DNA of 40,642 nucleotides from assembly GCA_025934635.1 (NCBI GenBank), contig JAICWX010000046.1, positions 1-40,642 on the forward strand. The letters run 5' to 3'. The notes beneath the pieces were generated by a model that had not been told where the DNA came from, did not search any database, and saw only the letters and a list, made by a program, of their open reading frames with translations. The position numbers and the translations under genes were made by a program. Shown here one piece after another: positions 15,349-22,922 of this stretch. How positions within the stretch are numbered: the stretch's first letter is position 1; each line of letters opens with the position of its first letter. This stretch comes from Streptosporangiaceae bacterium (GTDB lineage Bacteria > Actinomycetota > Actinomycetes > Streptosporangiales > Streptosporangiaceae).

Positions 15349-15354
15349 CGCCCG
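15305..15354 (+). repeat. 25-bp tandem duplication at the DUF222 stop codon
   Basis: Two 25-bp copies (15305-15329, 15330-15354) differ at one base; each starts TCCGAGCAGGGCC. Since 25 is not a multiple of three, the second copy is read in another frame and supplies the TAG stop (15346-15348), so the duplication probably remodelled the C-terminus. Confidence 0.8.
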
Positions 15355-15388
15355 GCGGCGAGAGGCCTTTCTTGCGTACCGTGTGGGC

Positions 15389-16375
15389 GTGAGGTGGCTA
15401 GCCGAGGGCTCCGTCGCGGCGCTCGCCGGGGCGCTGCGGGTGGTCGCGCCGGAGCTGGCCGGGTACCCGATCGTGATTCCCGGCAAGGTCGGCCAGGAGG
15501 ACCCGCAGTGGTGGTCGGCGACCGCGCTGGTCGGCGAGGACTTCGTCGCGAAGTTCGCGTGGTCGCGGCCGGCCGCGCTCCGGATCCGGCACGAGATCGG
15601 CGTGCTGGCCGCCCTGGCCCGGCCGCCCGCCGTGCCCTACCTGCCCGAGGTCGTGGTGGGCAGCACCGACCCGCTGGTCCTGGTGACCCGGCGGGTGCCG
15701 GGCAGGCCGCTGTTCGCGGTGGCGGACTCGATCGATCGGGACCAGGCGGGCCGGCAGCTGGCGCGGTTCCTGGCGGCGCTGCACCATCCCGCGGCCCGCG
15801 CCCGGGTCGAAGCCGAGACCGGCCCGCTGCCCGCCGCCCGCCCGCTGGCCGCGACCGGCGTGCTGCGCGACCGGTTCGCCGCCTGGGTCAGCGCGGACCA
15901 GCACCGGGCGGTGGTGCGCTGGTGCGACTGGGCCGACGCGGTGCTGGCGCAGCCCGGTTCGCATAGCCCGGCTGAACCGCCTGGCCCGGCTGAACCGCAT
16001 GACACGGCTGGATCAGCCGTGCTGGTCCACGCCGACCTGCACGGTAACAATCAGGTCTGGGACCAGGGCGAGCTGCGCCTCGTCGTCGATTTCGAGACCG
16101 TCGCCGCCGCCGAGCCCGAGTACGACCTGAGCGGCTTCCCCGGGCCGGGGCTAGGCCCCGGCGTTGAGCTGCTGACCGCCACCGTGCGCCACTACGAGGA
16201 GGCGGCCGGCCGCCCGCTGTCGGTCGAGCGGATCATGGCCTGGCACGTCCGCCAGGCCCTCGGCGATGTCCTGTGGCGCACCGACGCCGGCATCCACCTC
16301 GCCGACCACCGCACCCCGCCCGACTGGGTCGACGACCTGGCTGCCCGCTTCCGCGCCCTCGGTCTCGACCCCTAG
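15389..16375 (+). CDS. aminoglycoside phosphotransferase-like kinase
   Basis: 328 residues with the APH/choline-kinase fold: an N-lobe (FVAKFAWSRPAALRIRHEI), the Brenner motif H214-A-D216-L-H-G-N220-N, and the metal motif D234-F-E236 in VVDFETV. It would phosphorylate a small hydroxylated molecule; antibiotic resistance cannot be inferred from the fold alone. GTG 15389 is the chosen start; only weak ribosome-site homology. A Pro-Ala-Glu-rich loop before the Brenner motif contains a 15-bp unit repeated with an 18-bp period. It overlaps the convergent Rieske gene by 4 bp. Confidence 0.8.
   Translation: MRWLAEGSVAALAGALRVVAPELAGYPIVIPGKVGQEDPQWWSATALVGEDFVAKFAWSRPAALRIRHEIGVLAALARPPAVPYLPEVVVGSTDPLVLVTRRVPGRPLFAVADSIDRDQAGRQLARFLAALHHPAARARVEAETGPLPAARPLAATGVLRDRFAAWVSADQHRAVVRWCDWADAVLAQPGSHSPAEPPGPAEPHDTAGSAVLVHADLHGNNQVWDQGELRLVVDFETVAAAEPEYDLSGFPGPGLGPGVELLTATVRHYEEAAGRPLSVERIMAWHVRQALGDVLWRTDAGIHLADHRTPPDWVDDLAARFRALGLDP
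15966..15998 (+). repeat. in-frame repeat (18-bp period) in the phosphotransferase
   Basis: GCCCGGCTGAACCGC occurs twice at 15966-15980 and 15984-15998, encoding the repeated Pro-Ala-Glu-Pro loop. Confidence 0.7.
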
Positions 16376-16842
16376 GCCTGGACGATCGAGGTGCCCTGGA
16401 CCTGGATGTTGACCGCGGCCAGGGGGGAGGCGGCCGGGCCGTTGACGACCGCGCCGGTGGCGATGTTGAACTTGCTGCCGTGGCAGGGGCAGTTGATAGT
16501 GCCGCCGGACACGCTGCTGACGGTGCATCCGGCGTGCGTGCACACCGCGGTGAACGCCTTGAACGTGCCCGACTGCGGCTGGGTGATGACGATCTTCTTG
16601 GCGGCCAGGATGGTGCCGCCGCCCACCGGGACCTGGGAGGTGGAGGCGAGCGCGGCGGGCGCGTTACCGCCGCCCGCGCCGCCCGCCGAAGCGGCGGGCG
16701 CGGAATCCGTCTCGGCGGGCTGGGTGCCCTGGGCGGCGTTGACCCCGCCGTTGTCGGAGTTGTAGGTGGCGCACCCGGTCAGCACGGCGGCGCACGCCGC
16801 GCCGGCACAGGCCAGGACGGTACGGCGGCTAGATTCTGCCAT
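16372..16842 (-). CDS. Tat-exported lipoprotein with Rieske [2Fe-2S] domain
   Basis: 156 residues. The N-terminus carries SRRTVL (twin arginine) and a lipobox LTGC with C24, indicating Tat export and lipid anchoring on the outside. An Ala/Gly linker leads to a Rieske domain: C101-x-H103 and C118-x-x-H121 as cluster ligands, with C106 and C120 positioned for the stabilising disulfide. ATG 16842 is preceded by GAGGAGC. It is the last gene of a three-gene unit with a DUF6529 membrane protein and a secreted protein, probably a membrane electron-transfer module. The partner oxidoreductase is unknown. Confidence 0.88.
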   Translation of the reverse strand: MAESSRRTVLACAGAACAAVLTGCATYNSDNGGVNAAQGTQPAETDSAPAASAGGAGGGNAPAALASTSQVPVGGGTILAAKKIVITQPQSGTFKAFTAVCTHAGCTVSSVSGGTINCPCHGSKFNIATGAVVNGPAASPLAAVNIQVQGTSIVQA

Positions 16843-16852
16843 CAAGTGCTCC

Positions 16853-17431
16853 TCAGCGGTGGACGCCGAACGTGGAAAAGAACCAGTACGCCGAGGTTAG
16901 CCAGATCAGGACCAGGGCGGTGAAGACTATGGCGCCCCAGAACGGCAGCACCCAGCCGGGCAGGCCCTTCTTCGGCAAGATCAGCATCTTGACCGTGAAC
17001 GCGCCGAAGAACAGGCAGCCGAATATCGAGTGGAGCAGGACCCGGGTGCTGTAGTTCTGGAAACCCAGCGCGTACAGGCAGTGGATCGCGACCGGCACCG
17101 CCAGCAGGAACGCGATCCGGCCGGACCAGCGGTGCAGGCCGCCGATCCACGAGGGCGCGGTGACCCGGGGGACCTTCCCGTACATCACCAGGGCCGAGAC
17201 CACCTGGACGATCGCGAGCACCGTGGCGCCGGTGGCGAGCCACGACTTCACGTAGCCGGGGCTGGAGAAGCCGGCGATGTTGACGGCGATGCCGGTCGGG
17301 CTGTGCAGCCGCCCGTAGAGGCCCAGGGTCAGCGCGACCAGGCCGCCGATCACGCAAGGGATCACGAGCTTGGCCGTGCTCGACGCGGCGCGTTGCGGCG
17401 GCAGGGGCTGTCGTGCGGTCGGTGCGGTCAT
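16853..17431 (-). CDS. DUF6529-type integral membrane protein
   Basis: 192 residues with about five hydrophobic segments (roughly residues 20-40, 66-85, 100-120, 135-150 and 162-185). Conserved-looking His residues lie at the membrane (GGLHRWSGRI, AIHCLYALG, LLHSIFG), similar to cytochrome b561-type proteins, so haem binding is possible but unproven. I recall this family being encoded next to Rieske proteins. The ATG follows GGAGAACACC. It is 10 bp upstream of the Rieske gene. Confidence 0.75.
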   Translation of the reverse strand: MTAPTARQPLPPQRAASSTAKLVIPCVIGGLVALTLGLYGRLHSPTGIAVNIAGFSSPGYVKSWLATGATVLAIVQVVSALVMYGKVPRVTAPSWIGGLHRWSGRIAFLLAVPVAIHCLYALGFQNYSTRVLLHSIFGCLFFGAFTVKMLILPKKGLPGWVLPFWGAIVFTALVLIWLTSAYWFFSTFGVHR

Positions 17432-17441
17432 GGTGTTCTCC

Positions 17442-18173
17442 TCAGAATCCGCTGCCGGTGACGCCGTTTACCGGGACGGCGCGCAAGACAGTGCCCTTGT
17501 AAGTCGCGGTCCGGCTGGCCAGGTCAAGGGGCGGCGCGGCGACCGCCGACGGCGCGGCCGAGGTGGAGTCGGGCTCGAGCGAGCCGATCTTCGTGCCGTC
17601 GCCCAGCACGATCCAGCCCGCCTTGGCGGTGGTGCCGCCCACGTTGGCGGTGGCCCGGTACAGGCCCGCCCCGGACGACTTCGATACCGCGCCCGCCGCG
17701 AAGTTGAAGTCAGTACCGTGCGCCTCGGCTTTGCCGGTCATTTCCCCGACGCCGTAGGACGCGTCCAGCGTGGCGTTGTTCTTGCCGGTCAGCGTGATCT
17801 TGCCGGTGTTGCTGATGGGACCCGAGAACCACTCATCGAGCGTCGAGCCGTTGCAGATGTAGACGATCACCTGGCCGTCGTGGACGCTGATCGCGATCGT
17901 CGCGCCGCCGCCTTCCACCTTGCTCGCGTAATTGGCCCGGGCCGGCCCGGCCGAGTAGGGCGTGGCAGTCGGCGAGGCCGACGCCGACGCCGGAGCCGGC
18001 GAGGAGGCCGGTGCGGCCGGCGCCGACGAGGCGGGCGCTGACGCGGACGGCGACGCCGTGCCGCTGGAACTGGCCGGCGCCTTGACCGGCGGCTGCAGCA
18101 TGCTGGCGATCAGCAGGACGACGCCGAGGGCGGCGCCGGTGAGCAACGTGATGAGCGGGGTGTTGCGCGTCAT
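17442..18173 (-). CDS. membrane-anchored secreted protein of unknown function
   Basis: 243 residues: one N-terminal transmembrane or signal-anchor segment (about 8-25, LITLLTGAALGVVLLIASM), a Ser/Ala/Pro-rich linker (about 32-75), then an extracytoplasmic domain with repeated glycine turns (VIVYICNGSTLDEWFSG, NTGKITLTGKNN, GLYRATANVGG). No family recognised with confidence. It is first in the unit with DUF6529 (10 bp) and the Rieske lipoprotein, which suggests a membrane-associated redox or sensing complex. Confidence 0.7.
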   Translation of the reverse strand: MTRNTPLITLLTGAALGVVLLIASMLQPPVKAPASSSGTASPSASAPASSAPAAPASSPAPASASASPTATPYSAGPARANYASKVEGGGATIAISVHDGQVIVYICNGSTLDEWFSGPISNTGKITLTGKNNATLDASYGVGEMTGKAEAHGTDFNFAAGAVSKSSGAGLYRATANVGGTTAKAGWIVLGDGTKIGSLEPDSTSAAPSAVAAPPLDLASRTATYKGTVLRAVPVNGVTGSGF

Positions 18174-18327
18174 ATGAAGTCCTACGCAGAGGAGGTCCGA
18201 GCGGGTTCAATGCCGCCCGGCCGAGCCCCGGGCATCTTTCACTATGGAGAGGAAAACACAGTTCCAGATACACCCGTGCGGTACAAGATCCGAAATACGC
18301 GTAGTGGTTACCCCAGCGTTACGCAGC
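18174..18327. promoter_or_regulatory. upstream region of the Rieske operon
   Basis: About 150 bp between the first operon gene (start 18173) and the end of the oxidase gene (18328), both on the minus strand. It contains a GC-rich patch GCCCGGCCGAGCCCCGGGC and moderate AT-rich stretches. It is likely to hold the operon promoter; no confident -10/-35 was identified. Confidence 0.3.
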
Positions 18328-19506
18328 CTAGAGCTGGGCCACGATCTGCTCGGCGATGGCCAGGGAGGCGGTCGCGGCCGGGGAGGGCGCGTTGCGGATG
18401 GCCGTGACCGGACCGAGCTGGTGGATGCGGAAGTCGTCGACCAGCGACCCGTCCGGGTCCACCGCCTGGGCGCGCACCCCGGCCGGCGCCGCGGTCACGT
18501 GGCCGGGCTCGAGCCAGGGCAGGTAGCTGCGGGCTTCGGCCAGGAAGACGCGGCGGGAGACCGAGCCGCGCATCTCGCGCAGGCCGGCCCGCCAGTTCTG
18601 CCTGGCCAGCCGGCGGAACGCCGCCGACCGGGCCAGCCGGGACAGCTGCTCGGCCGACACGTCGCGCCACCGGTAGCCCTCCCGGGCCAGCGCCAGCACC
18701 GCGTTCGGCCCGAGGTCGGCCTGGCCGTCGATGCGCGGGGTCAGGTGGACACCGAGGAACGGGTAGGCCGGGTCGGGCACCGGATAGATCAGGTGGCGCA
18801 CCTTGTCTTTCACCTCGGGCCGCAGCCGCAGGTACTCGCCGCGGAACGGGACGATCTCCGGCCCGGTCTCGTCGCCCGCCGACCGGGCCAGCAGGTCGGT
18901 CTGCAGGCCGGCGCAGATCACCAGCCGGGACACCGTGCGGATCCCGTCCGGGACGCGGACCTGGACGCCGTCGCCGTGACGGCGCACCGCCAGCACCGGG
19001 GTGCCGGTCAGCAGCTCGCCGCCCGCCACCACGAGGTCGGCCGCGAAGGCCCGGGCGATGCCGGGGTAGTCGGTGATGGCAGTGGTGGGGGACAGCAGCG
19101 CCGCCACGCCCGCCACGTCCGGCTCGAGGGCGCGGATGTCCGGGCCGTCCAGCCAGCGCACCCCGGGCACGCCGTTGGCCGCCGACCGGCGCTCGATCTC
19201 GCGCAGCCGCTGGGTCTCGACCTCGTCCCGGGCGATCACCAGCTTGCCGCGCTCGTCCCACGGCAGGTCATGTTCGGCGCAGTAGGCGCGCAGCAGTTCG
19301 ACGCCGCGCCGGGTCATCTTGGCCTTGGCCGAGCCGGGCTGGTAGTAGATCCCGGCGTGCACCACGCCGGAGTTGCGGCCGGTCTGGTGCCGCGCCACCG
19401 CGGGCTCCTTCTCCCACACCGTCACCGGCACGCCCGCCAGGGCCAGCTGCCGGGCGGTGGCCAGCCCGACGATCCCCGCCCCGATGATTCCGACTGGTTC
19501 GCTCAC
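18328..19506 (-). CDS. lhgO: L-2-hydroxyglutarate oxidase
   Basis: 392-residue FAD-dependent oxidase that converts L-2-hydroxyglutarate to 2-oxoglutarate, passing electrons to quinone or oxygen. The dinucleotide motif IIGAGIVGLATARQLAL is at the N-terminus, followed by HQTGRNSGVVHAGIYY, a signature of this family, PFRGEYLRL and HLTPRIDGQADLGPNA. The length is normal. The start is GTG 19506. A PadR gene lies upstream in the same direction, separated by a gap that contains a hairpin and a small ORF. Confidence 0.9.
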   Translation of the reverse strand: MSEPVGIIGAGIVGLATARQLALAGVPVTVWEKEPAVARHQTGRNSGVVHAGIYYQPGSAKAKMTRRGVELLRAYCAEHDLPWDERGKLVIARDEVETQRLREIERRSAANGVPGVRWLDGPDIRALEPDVAGVAALLSPTTAITDYPGIARAFAADLVVAGGELLTGTPVLAVRRHGDGVQVRVPDGIRTVSRLVICAGLQTDLLARSAGDETGPEIVPFRGEYLRLRPEVKDKVRHLIYPVPDPAYPFLGVHLTPRIDGQADLGPNAVLALAREGYRWRDVSAEQLSRLARSAAFRRLARQNWRAGLREMRGSVSRRVFLAEARSYLPWLEPGHVTAAPAGVRAQAVDPDGSLVDDFRIHQLGPVTAIRNAPSPAATASLAIAEQIVAQL

Positions 19507-19516
19507 CGTGCGTACC

Positions 19517-19603
19517 TTACCGCTGCTCCTGCGAGAATGCGCTGATCAGGTCACGGTAGAGGCCGAACGTCAGGCCGGCGCTGCTCAGCCTGGCGCCGGC
19601 CAT
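19517..19603 (-). CDS. candidate small ORF (28 aa) between PadR and lhgO
   Basis: ATG 19603 with GGGGAG six bases upstream opens MAGARLSSAGLTFGLYRDL, then ISAFSQEQR, ending with TAA 10 bp before the lhgO GTG. It starts inside the end of the PadR gene in another frame. It may be a leader peptide, a frame-shifted PadR tail, or chance. No homologue is recalled. Confidence 0.3.
   Translation of the reverse strand: MAGARLSSAGLTFGLYRDLISAFSQEQR
19573..19601. terminator. strong hairpin at the PadR stop codon
   Basis: GGCCGGCGC-N11-GCGCCGGCC, perfect 9-bp arms. It spans the PadR stop (19585-19587) and the start of the small ORF. It could terminate or attenuate transcription into lhgO. Confidence 0.45.
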
Positions 19604-20151
19604 GCCAGCTCCCCGTTCCTGATCTCATCGGCCAGCGCCAGCACCCAGTCCCGTTCGGCCTGCATCAGCACCAGCGCGTACTCCGCCTCGATGACGAACA
19701 GGCGCGGCACGCTCCCGTCGGCCAGGGCTTCGTCCCGGCGGCGGTGGTCCTCGTCCATCAGGACGGCGAGCCGCTCCGCCCGTTCGGCCAGGGCCTCGGC
19801 CGCCCGCGCCGGGCCGAGCACGCCGATGTGGCTGACCGCGCCGAGGAACTCGGTGAACTCCCGGCGGGGGGTGCGGATCTGGGCGTCCAGCCGCCGGACC
19901 AGTTCGTCCCGGCCATCCTCGGTGAGGGCGTACGGAGTTCGCTGCGGCCGCGTTCCGGTCTGCTCGACCGGCAACGGCTCGATCCAGCCGGCCTTGGCCA
20001 GTGCCTCCACGGTGTCGTAGACCGATCCGCGGTTGACCGGGACGCCGCGATCGGCCAGCGCCGTGGCCAGCTGATACGGGTGCATGGGTCGTTCCAGCAG
20101 GGCGCCAAGCGCGGGTAGCGCGACCGGGTTGGCGAGAGCATCACGAGGCAT
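19585..20151 (-). CDS. PadR-family transcriptional regulator
   Basis: 188 residues. The N-terminal winged helix (ALPALGALLERPMHPYQLATAL) matches PadR proteins, with SVYDTVEALAKAGWIEPLP as the recognition part, followed by an acidic coiled C-terminal domain (about 95-175) for dimerisation and ligand binding. Its ATG is 6 nt from a candidate -10 (TAGAAT on the minus strand), so the mRNA may be leaderless. It is divergent from the SigE-type sigma factor and upstream of lhgO. Confidence 0.85.
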   Translation of the reverse strand: MPRDALANPVALPALGALLERPMHPYQLATALADRGVPVNRGSVYDTVEALAKAGWIEPLPVEQTGTRPQRTPYALTEDGRDELVRRLDAQIRTPRREFTEFLGAVSHIGVLGPARAAEALAERAERLAVLMDEDHRRRDEALADGSVPRLFVIEAEYALVLMQAERDWVLALADEIRNGELAWPAPG

Positions 20152-20154
20152 ACC

Positions 20155-20180
20155 AGAATTCTACTATCAGGATTCTGATA
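20155..20180. promoter_or_regulatory. PadR promoter with operator palindromes
   Basis: TATCAG-GATT-CTGATA (20165-20180) is a perfect palindrome; a second, AGAATTCT (20155-20162), abuts it. The second overlaps the candidate -10 TAGAAT (minus strand, 20158-20163). An autoregulatory PadR site is likely. Confidence 0.5.
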
Positions 20181-20255
20181 TGCAAGCGCGGACTCAACGT
20201 AATCTCGCAGGGCATCGTCTAAGAGGGTGAAGGCGACAAAACCCGAGAGGACCAT

Positions 20256-20780
20256 GTGGACAGAAAGCAGGCACGTGATTTTGAGGGCTTCGTCACCGAG
20301 TCCGGCGACACGTTGCTGCGCATGGCGACGCTGCTGACGGCGGACCCGGACCAGGCCGAGGACGTCTATCAGGAGACGCTGCACCGGCTCGCCCAGCGGT
20401 GGTCACGGGTCGGCAACCCGAGAGCGTTCTGCCGCCGCGTGATGAACAACATCGTCATCGACCAGGCCCGGGCGCGCAAACGCCGCCCCCGCGAGCTCTT
20501 CGCCGTCTACGACCGCGGCGACCCGAGGTCGGCCGACCCGGTCACGGCGGCCGAGCTCCGGCCCTCGCTGCTCGCCGCCCTCAGCACCCTCACCGTCCAG
20601 CAGCGCACCATCGTCGTCCTGCGCTATTTCGACGACCTCAGCGAAAACGAGGTGGCCGAACTGCTCGGCGTCTCACCCGGAACCGTCAAGAGCACCGCCT
20701 CCCGCGCGGTGGCGCAGTTGCGCACTCAGCCCGGGCTCATCGCCCTGTTCGCCGCCGGCACCGCCGACACCACGATCTAA
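20256..20780 (+). CDS. SigE-family RNA polymerase sigma factor (sigma-70 ECF type)
   Basis: 174 residues with region 2 (LLRMATLLTADPDQAEDVYQ, then ETLHRLAQRW) and region 4 (LRPSLLAALSTLTVQQRTIV, then LRYFDDLSENEVAELLGVSPG and TVKSTASRAVAQLR). The length and motifs match the SigE-family proteins of actinomycetes. The start is GTG 20256; ATG 20254 is out of frame. AGAGGACC is the ribosome site. It is followed after 14 bp by its probable membrane-bound regulator. Confidence 0.9.
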   Translation: MDRKQARDFEGFVTESGDTLLRMATLLTADPDQAEDVYQETLHRLAQRWSRVGNPRAFCRRVMNNIVIDQARARKRRPRELFAVYDRGDPRSADPVTAAELRPSLLAALSTLTVQQRTIVVLRYFDDLSENEVAELLGVSPGTVKSTASRAVAQLRTQPGLIALFAAGTADTTI

Positions 20781-20794
20781 GAAGAAGGAGCACC

Positions 20795-21736
20795 ATGCCC
20801 GGGATCGACGAGGACATCATGCGCGAGCTGATGCACCGCTGTACCGATGACCTGCACGCATCACCGCACGTGGCGGCGGCCGTCGTCCGCCGCCAGCGGC
20901 ACCGGCGGCTGCGCCACCGGGCGCTGGGCGCCGCCGTGGCCGGCGCCGCGGCCGGGACGGCCTTCGCCGTCGTCGCCTCCGCGCCCGGCGCGGCCCGCCC
21001 GGGGGGCGGCCCGGCGACCGCGTCCGGGACGACCGCGATCAAGCTCACCGCCGCGCAGCACGCGCTGTACAAGCTCAGCTCGGCCGCGGCTAACACCGCG
21101 CGCCCCGAAGGCCGCTACGTCATCCTGGCCGAGAAGCAGGACAACTACCAGCGGACGAGCGTCGTGGACAGCCTCACCGGCGACGTCTGGACCTACCAGC
21201 GCGGCGCCGGAGTCCCGAGCGAACTGCCGGTCGCCCGGCACGACTCGCCGACCGCGGCCCAGTTCGACGCGATGCCGACCGAGGTCGCCGCCCTGCGGTC
21301 CCTGCTGATCAAGCAGGGCAAGGAGCAGCAGGCCCAGGGGATCGCGGCGGAGCAGAAGGAAATGAAGGACCACGGCAAGCAGGGCACCGTCAGCCAGCCG
21401 CACCTGACCGACGACGACTGGGCCTTCGACCAGGCCACCACGCTGCTGTGGAACCCGCTGGTCGGCCCGCAGCTGCGGGCGGCGCTGTACAAGGTGCTCG
21501 CGGACACGCCGGGGGTGCGGGTGGACAACAACGCCCGGGACGGCCTCGGCCGGACGGCGGTGGAGATCAGCCGGACCGCCACCTCGACCGGCATCGAGGA
21601 CCAGACCTTCGAGGACCCGAAGACGGGCGCCGTGCTCGAGACGGCCTTCGTCTACCAGGACGGGAACACCGGGACCGACCTGTACATGCCGGTGACCAGC
21701 AGCAACCACGTCCCGCCGAACCCGTACCAGTCCTGA
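20795..21736 (+). CDS. CU044_5270-like membrane protein, probable anti-sigma partner
   Basis: 313 residues: an Arg/His-rich cytoplasmic N-terminus (about 1-42), one transmembrane helix (about 43-63, GAAVAGAAAGTAFAVVAS), and an extracytoplasmic domain (LYKLSSAAA, then RPEGRYVILAEKQDNY, GDVWTYQRGAGVP, EISRTA). This pattern matches the CU044_5270 family that accompanies SigE-type sigma factors. GAAGGAG precedes the ATG. It probably binds or responds to the sigma factor, though the zinc anti-sigma motif is not seen. Confidence 0.8.
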   Translation: MPGIDEDIMRELMHRCTDDLHASPHVAAAVVRRQRHRRLRHRALGAAVAGAAAGTAFAVVASAPGAARPGGGPATASGTTAIKLTAAQHALYKLSSAAANTARPEGRYVILAEKQDNYQRTSVVDSLTGDVWTYQRGAGVPSELPVARHDSPTAAQFDAMPTEVAALRSLLIKQGKEQQAQGIAAEQKEMKDHGKQGTVSQPHLTDDDWAFDQATTLLWNPLVGPQLRAALYKVLADTPGVRVDNNARDGLGRTAVEISRTATSTGIEDQTFEDPKTGAVLETAFVYQDGNTGTDLYMPVTSSNHVPPNPYQS

Positions 21737-21745
21737 GCTGACAAT

Positions 21746-21787
21746 GCCGGCGCCCGCCCGCCCTCGGGGGGACGGGCGGCCGCCGGC
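21746..21787 (+). terminator. strong GC hairpin after the sigma operon
   Basis: 15-bp arms (21746-21760 and 21773-21787) pair at 14 positions around a 12-nt loop that itself can pair. It lies just after the stop of the CU044_5270-like gene and just before the next gene. A convincing terminator, without a T-tract. Confidence 0.7.
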
Positions 21788-21800
21788 CACAATGGGTGCA

Positions 21801-22805
21801 ATGCGCTACATCGTCATCGGGGCCGGCGGCGTCGGCGGGACCATCGGCGGCCGGCTGGCCCAGGCCGGGCACGAGGTGGTGCTGGTGGCCCGCGGCCCGC
21901 ACCTCGACGCGCTCCGCGCCCAGGGCGGCCTGCGCCTGGCCACCCCGGACGGCACGTCCGTCATCGGGCTCCCCGCCGTCAGCGGACCGGACGAGGTCGA
22001 GCTCACCGGCGACGACGTCCTGCTCCTGACGGCCAAGACCCAGGACGCCGAGGCGGCGCTGGCCGGCTGGGCGTGGAAGCCGGTGCCGGGCGGCACCGTA
22101 GCCGCCGAGGACCTGCCCGTGCTCTGCGCGCAGAACGGGGTGGCCAGTGAGCGGCTCGCGCTGCGCCGCTTCCGGCACGTGTACGGGGTGTGCGTCTGGC
22201 TGCCCGCTACCCATCTGGAACCCGGCCTGGTCGAGGCGCAGGGCGCCCCGCTGTCCGGGCTGCTGCACATCGGCCGGTACCCCGCCGGCACCGACAAGAC
22301 CATCGAGCGGATCGGCGCGGACCTGGCCGCCAGCCGCTTCCTCGCCCCGGTGGTCCCCGACATCATGCGCTGGAAGCACGGCAAGCTGCTGGCCAACCTG
22401 GGCAACGCGATCGAGGCGGTGTGCGGCCTGCCCGGCCGCGGCGACAGCGACGAGGCGACCGACCTGCGCCGCCGCGTGCGGGCGGAGGGCAAGGCAGTGC
22501 TCGGCGCGGCCGGCATCGCGTACGCCGGCAACGACGAGAGCGCCAGGTTCCGCGCCGACCAGGTGCAGATCGTCAAGATCAATGGGACCGAACGGGGTGG
22601 CGGCTCGTCATGGCAGAGCCTGACGCGCGGCACCGGGTCGATCGAGGCCGACTACCTCAACGGGGAAATTGTCGTGCTCGGCCGCGAGCTCGGCGTGCCC
22701 ACCCCGGTCAACGAGGTGCTGCAGCGGCTGGCCAACCAGGCGGCCAGGGAACGCCGGGCTCCCGGCAGCGCCACCCCCGGTGAGGTCCTGGCGCTGGTCG
22801 GCTAG
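21801..22805 (+). CDS. PanE/ApbA-fold ketopantoate reductase-like oxidoreductase
   Basis: 334 residues with an N-terminal Rossmann motif VIGAGGVGGTIGG and a C-terminal helical domain. The candidate catalytic lysine is in RWKHGKLLANLGN (K192 or K195), followed by N199 and N202, so it keeps the Asn-rich segment better than the paralogue at 3236. It is therefore the more likely NADPH-dependent ketopantoate-type reductase, although the essential panE role is not certain. Starts at 21801 or 21792 (two in-frame ATGs, no ribosome site) directly after the hairpin. Confidence 0.85.
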   Translation: MRYIVIGAGGVGGTIGGRLAQAGHEVVLVARGPHLDALRAQGGLRLATPDGTSVIGLPAVSGPDEVELTGDDVLLLTAKTQDAEAALAGWAWKPVPGGTVAAEDLPVLCAQNGVASERLALRRFRHVYGVCVWLPATHLEPGLVEAQGAPLSGLLHIGRYPAGTDKTIERIGADLAASRFLAPVVPDIMRWKHGKLLANLGNAIEAVCGLPGRGDSDEATDLRRRVRAEGKAVLGAAGIAYAGNDESARFRADQVQIVKINGTERGGGSSWQSLTRGTGSIEADYLNGEIVVLGRELGVPTPVNEVLQRLANQAARERRAPGSATPGEVLALVG

Positions 22806-22922
22806 CGGGCTGGTCGTAGCGGGCCGTCGTGAGCCGGGTCACTGCCGGAATTTACCTATGGCCGTTAGGATTTATACCGAATGAGTGCGGTGACAGCCCT
22901 GGTCTCCGCCGGAGGGAGAAAC

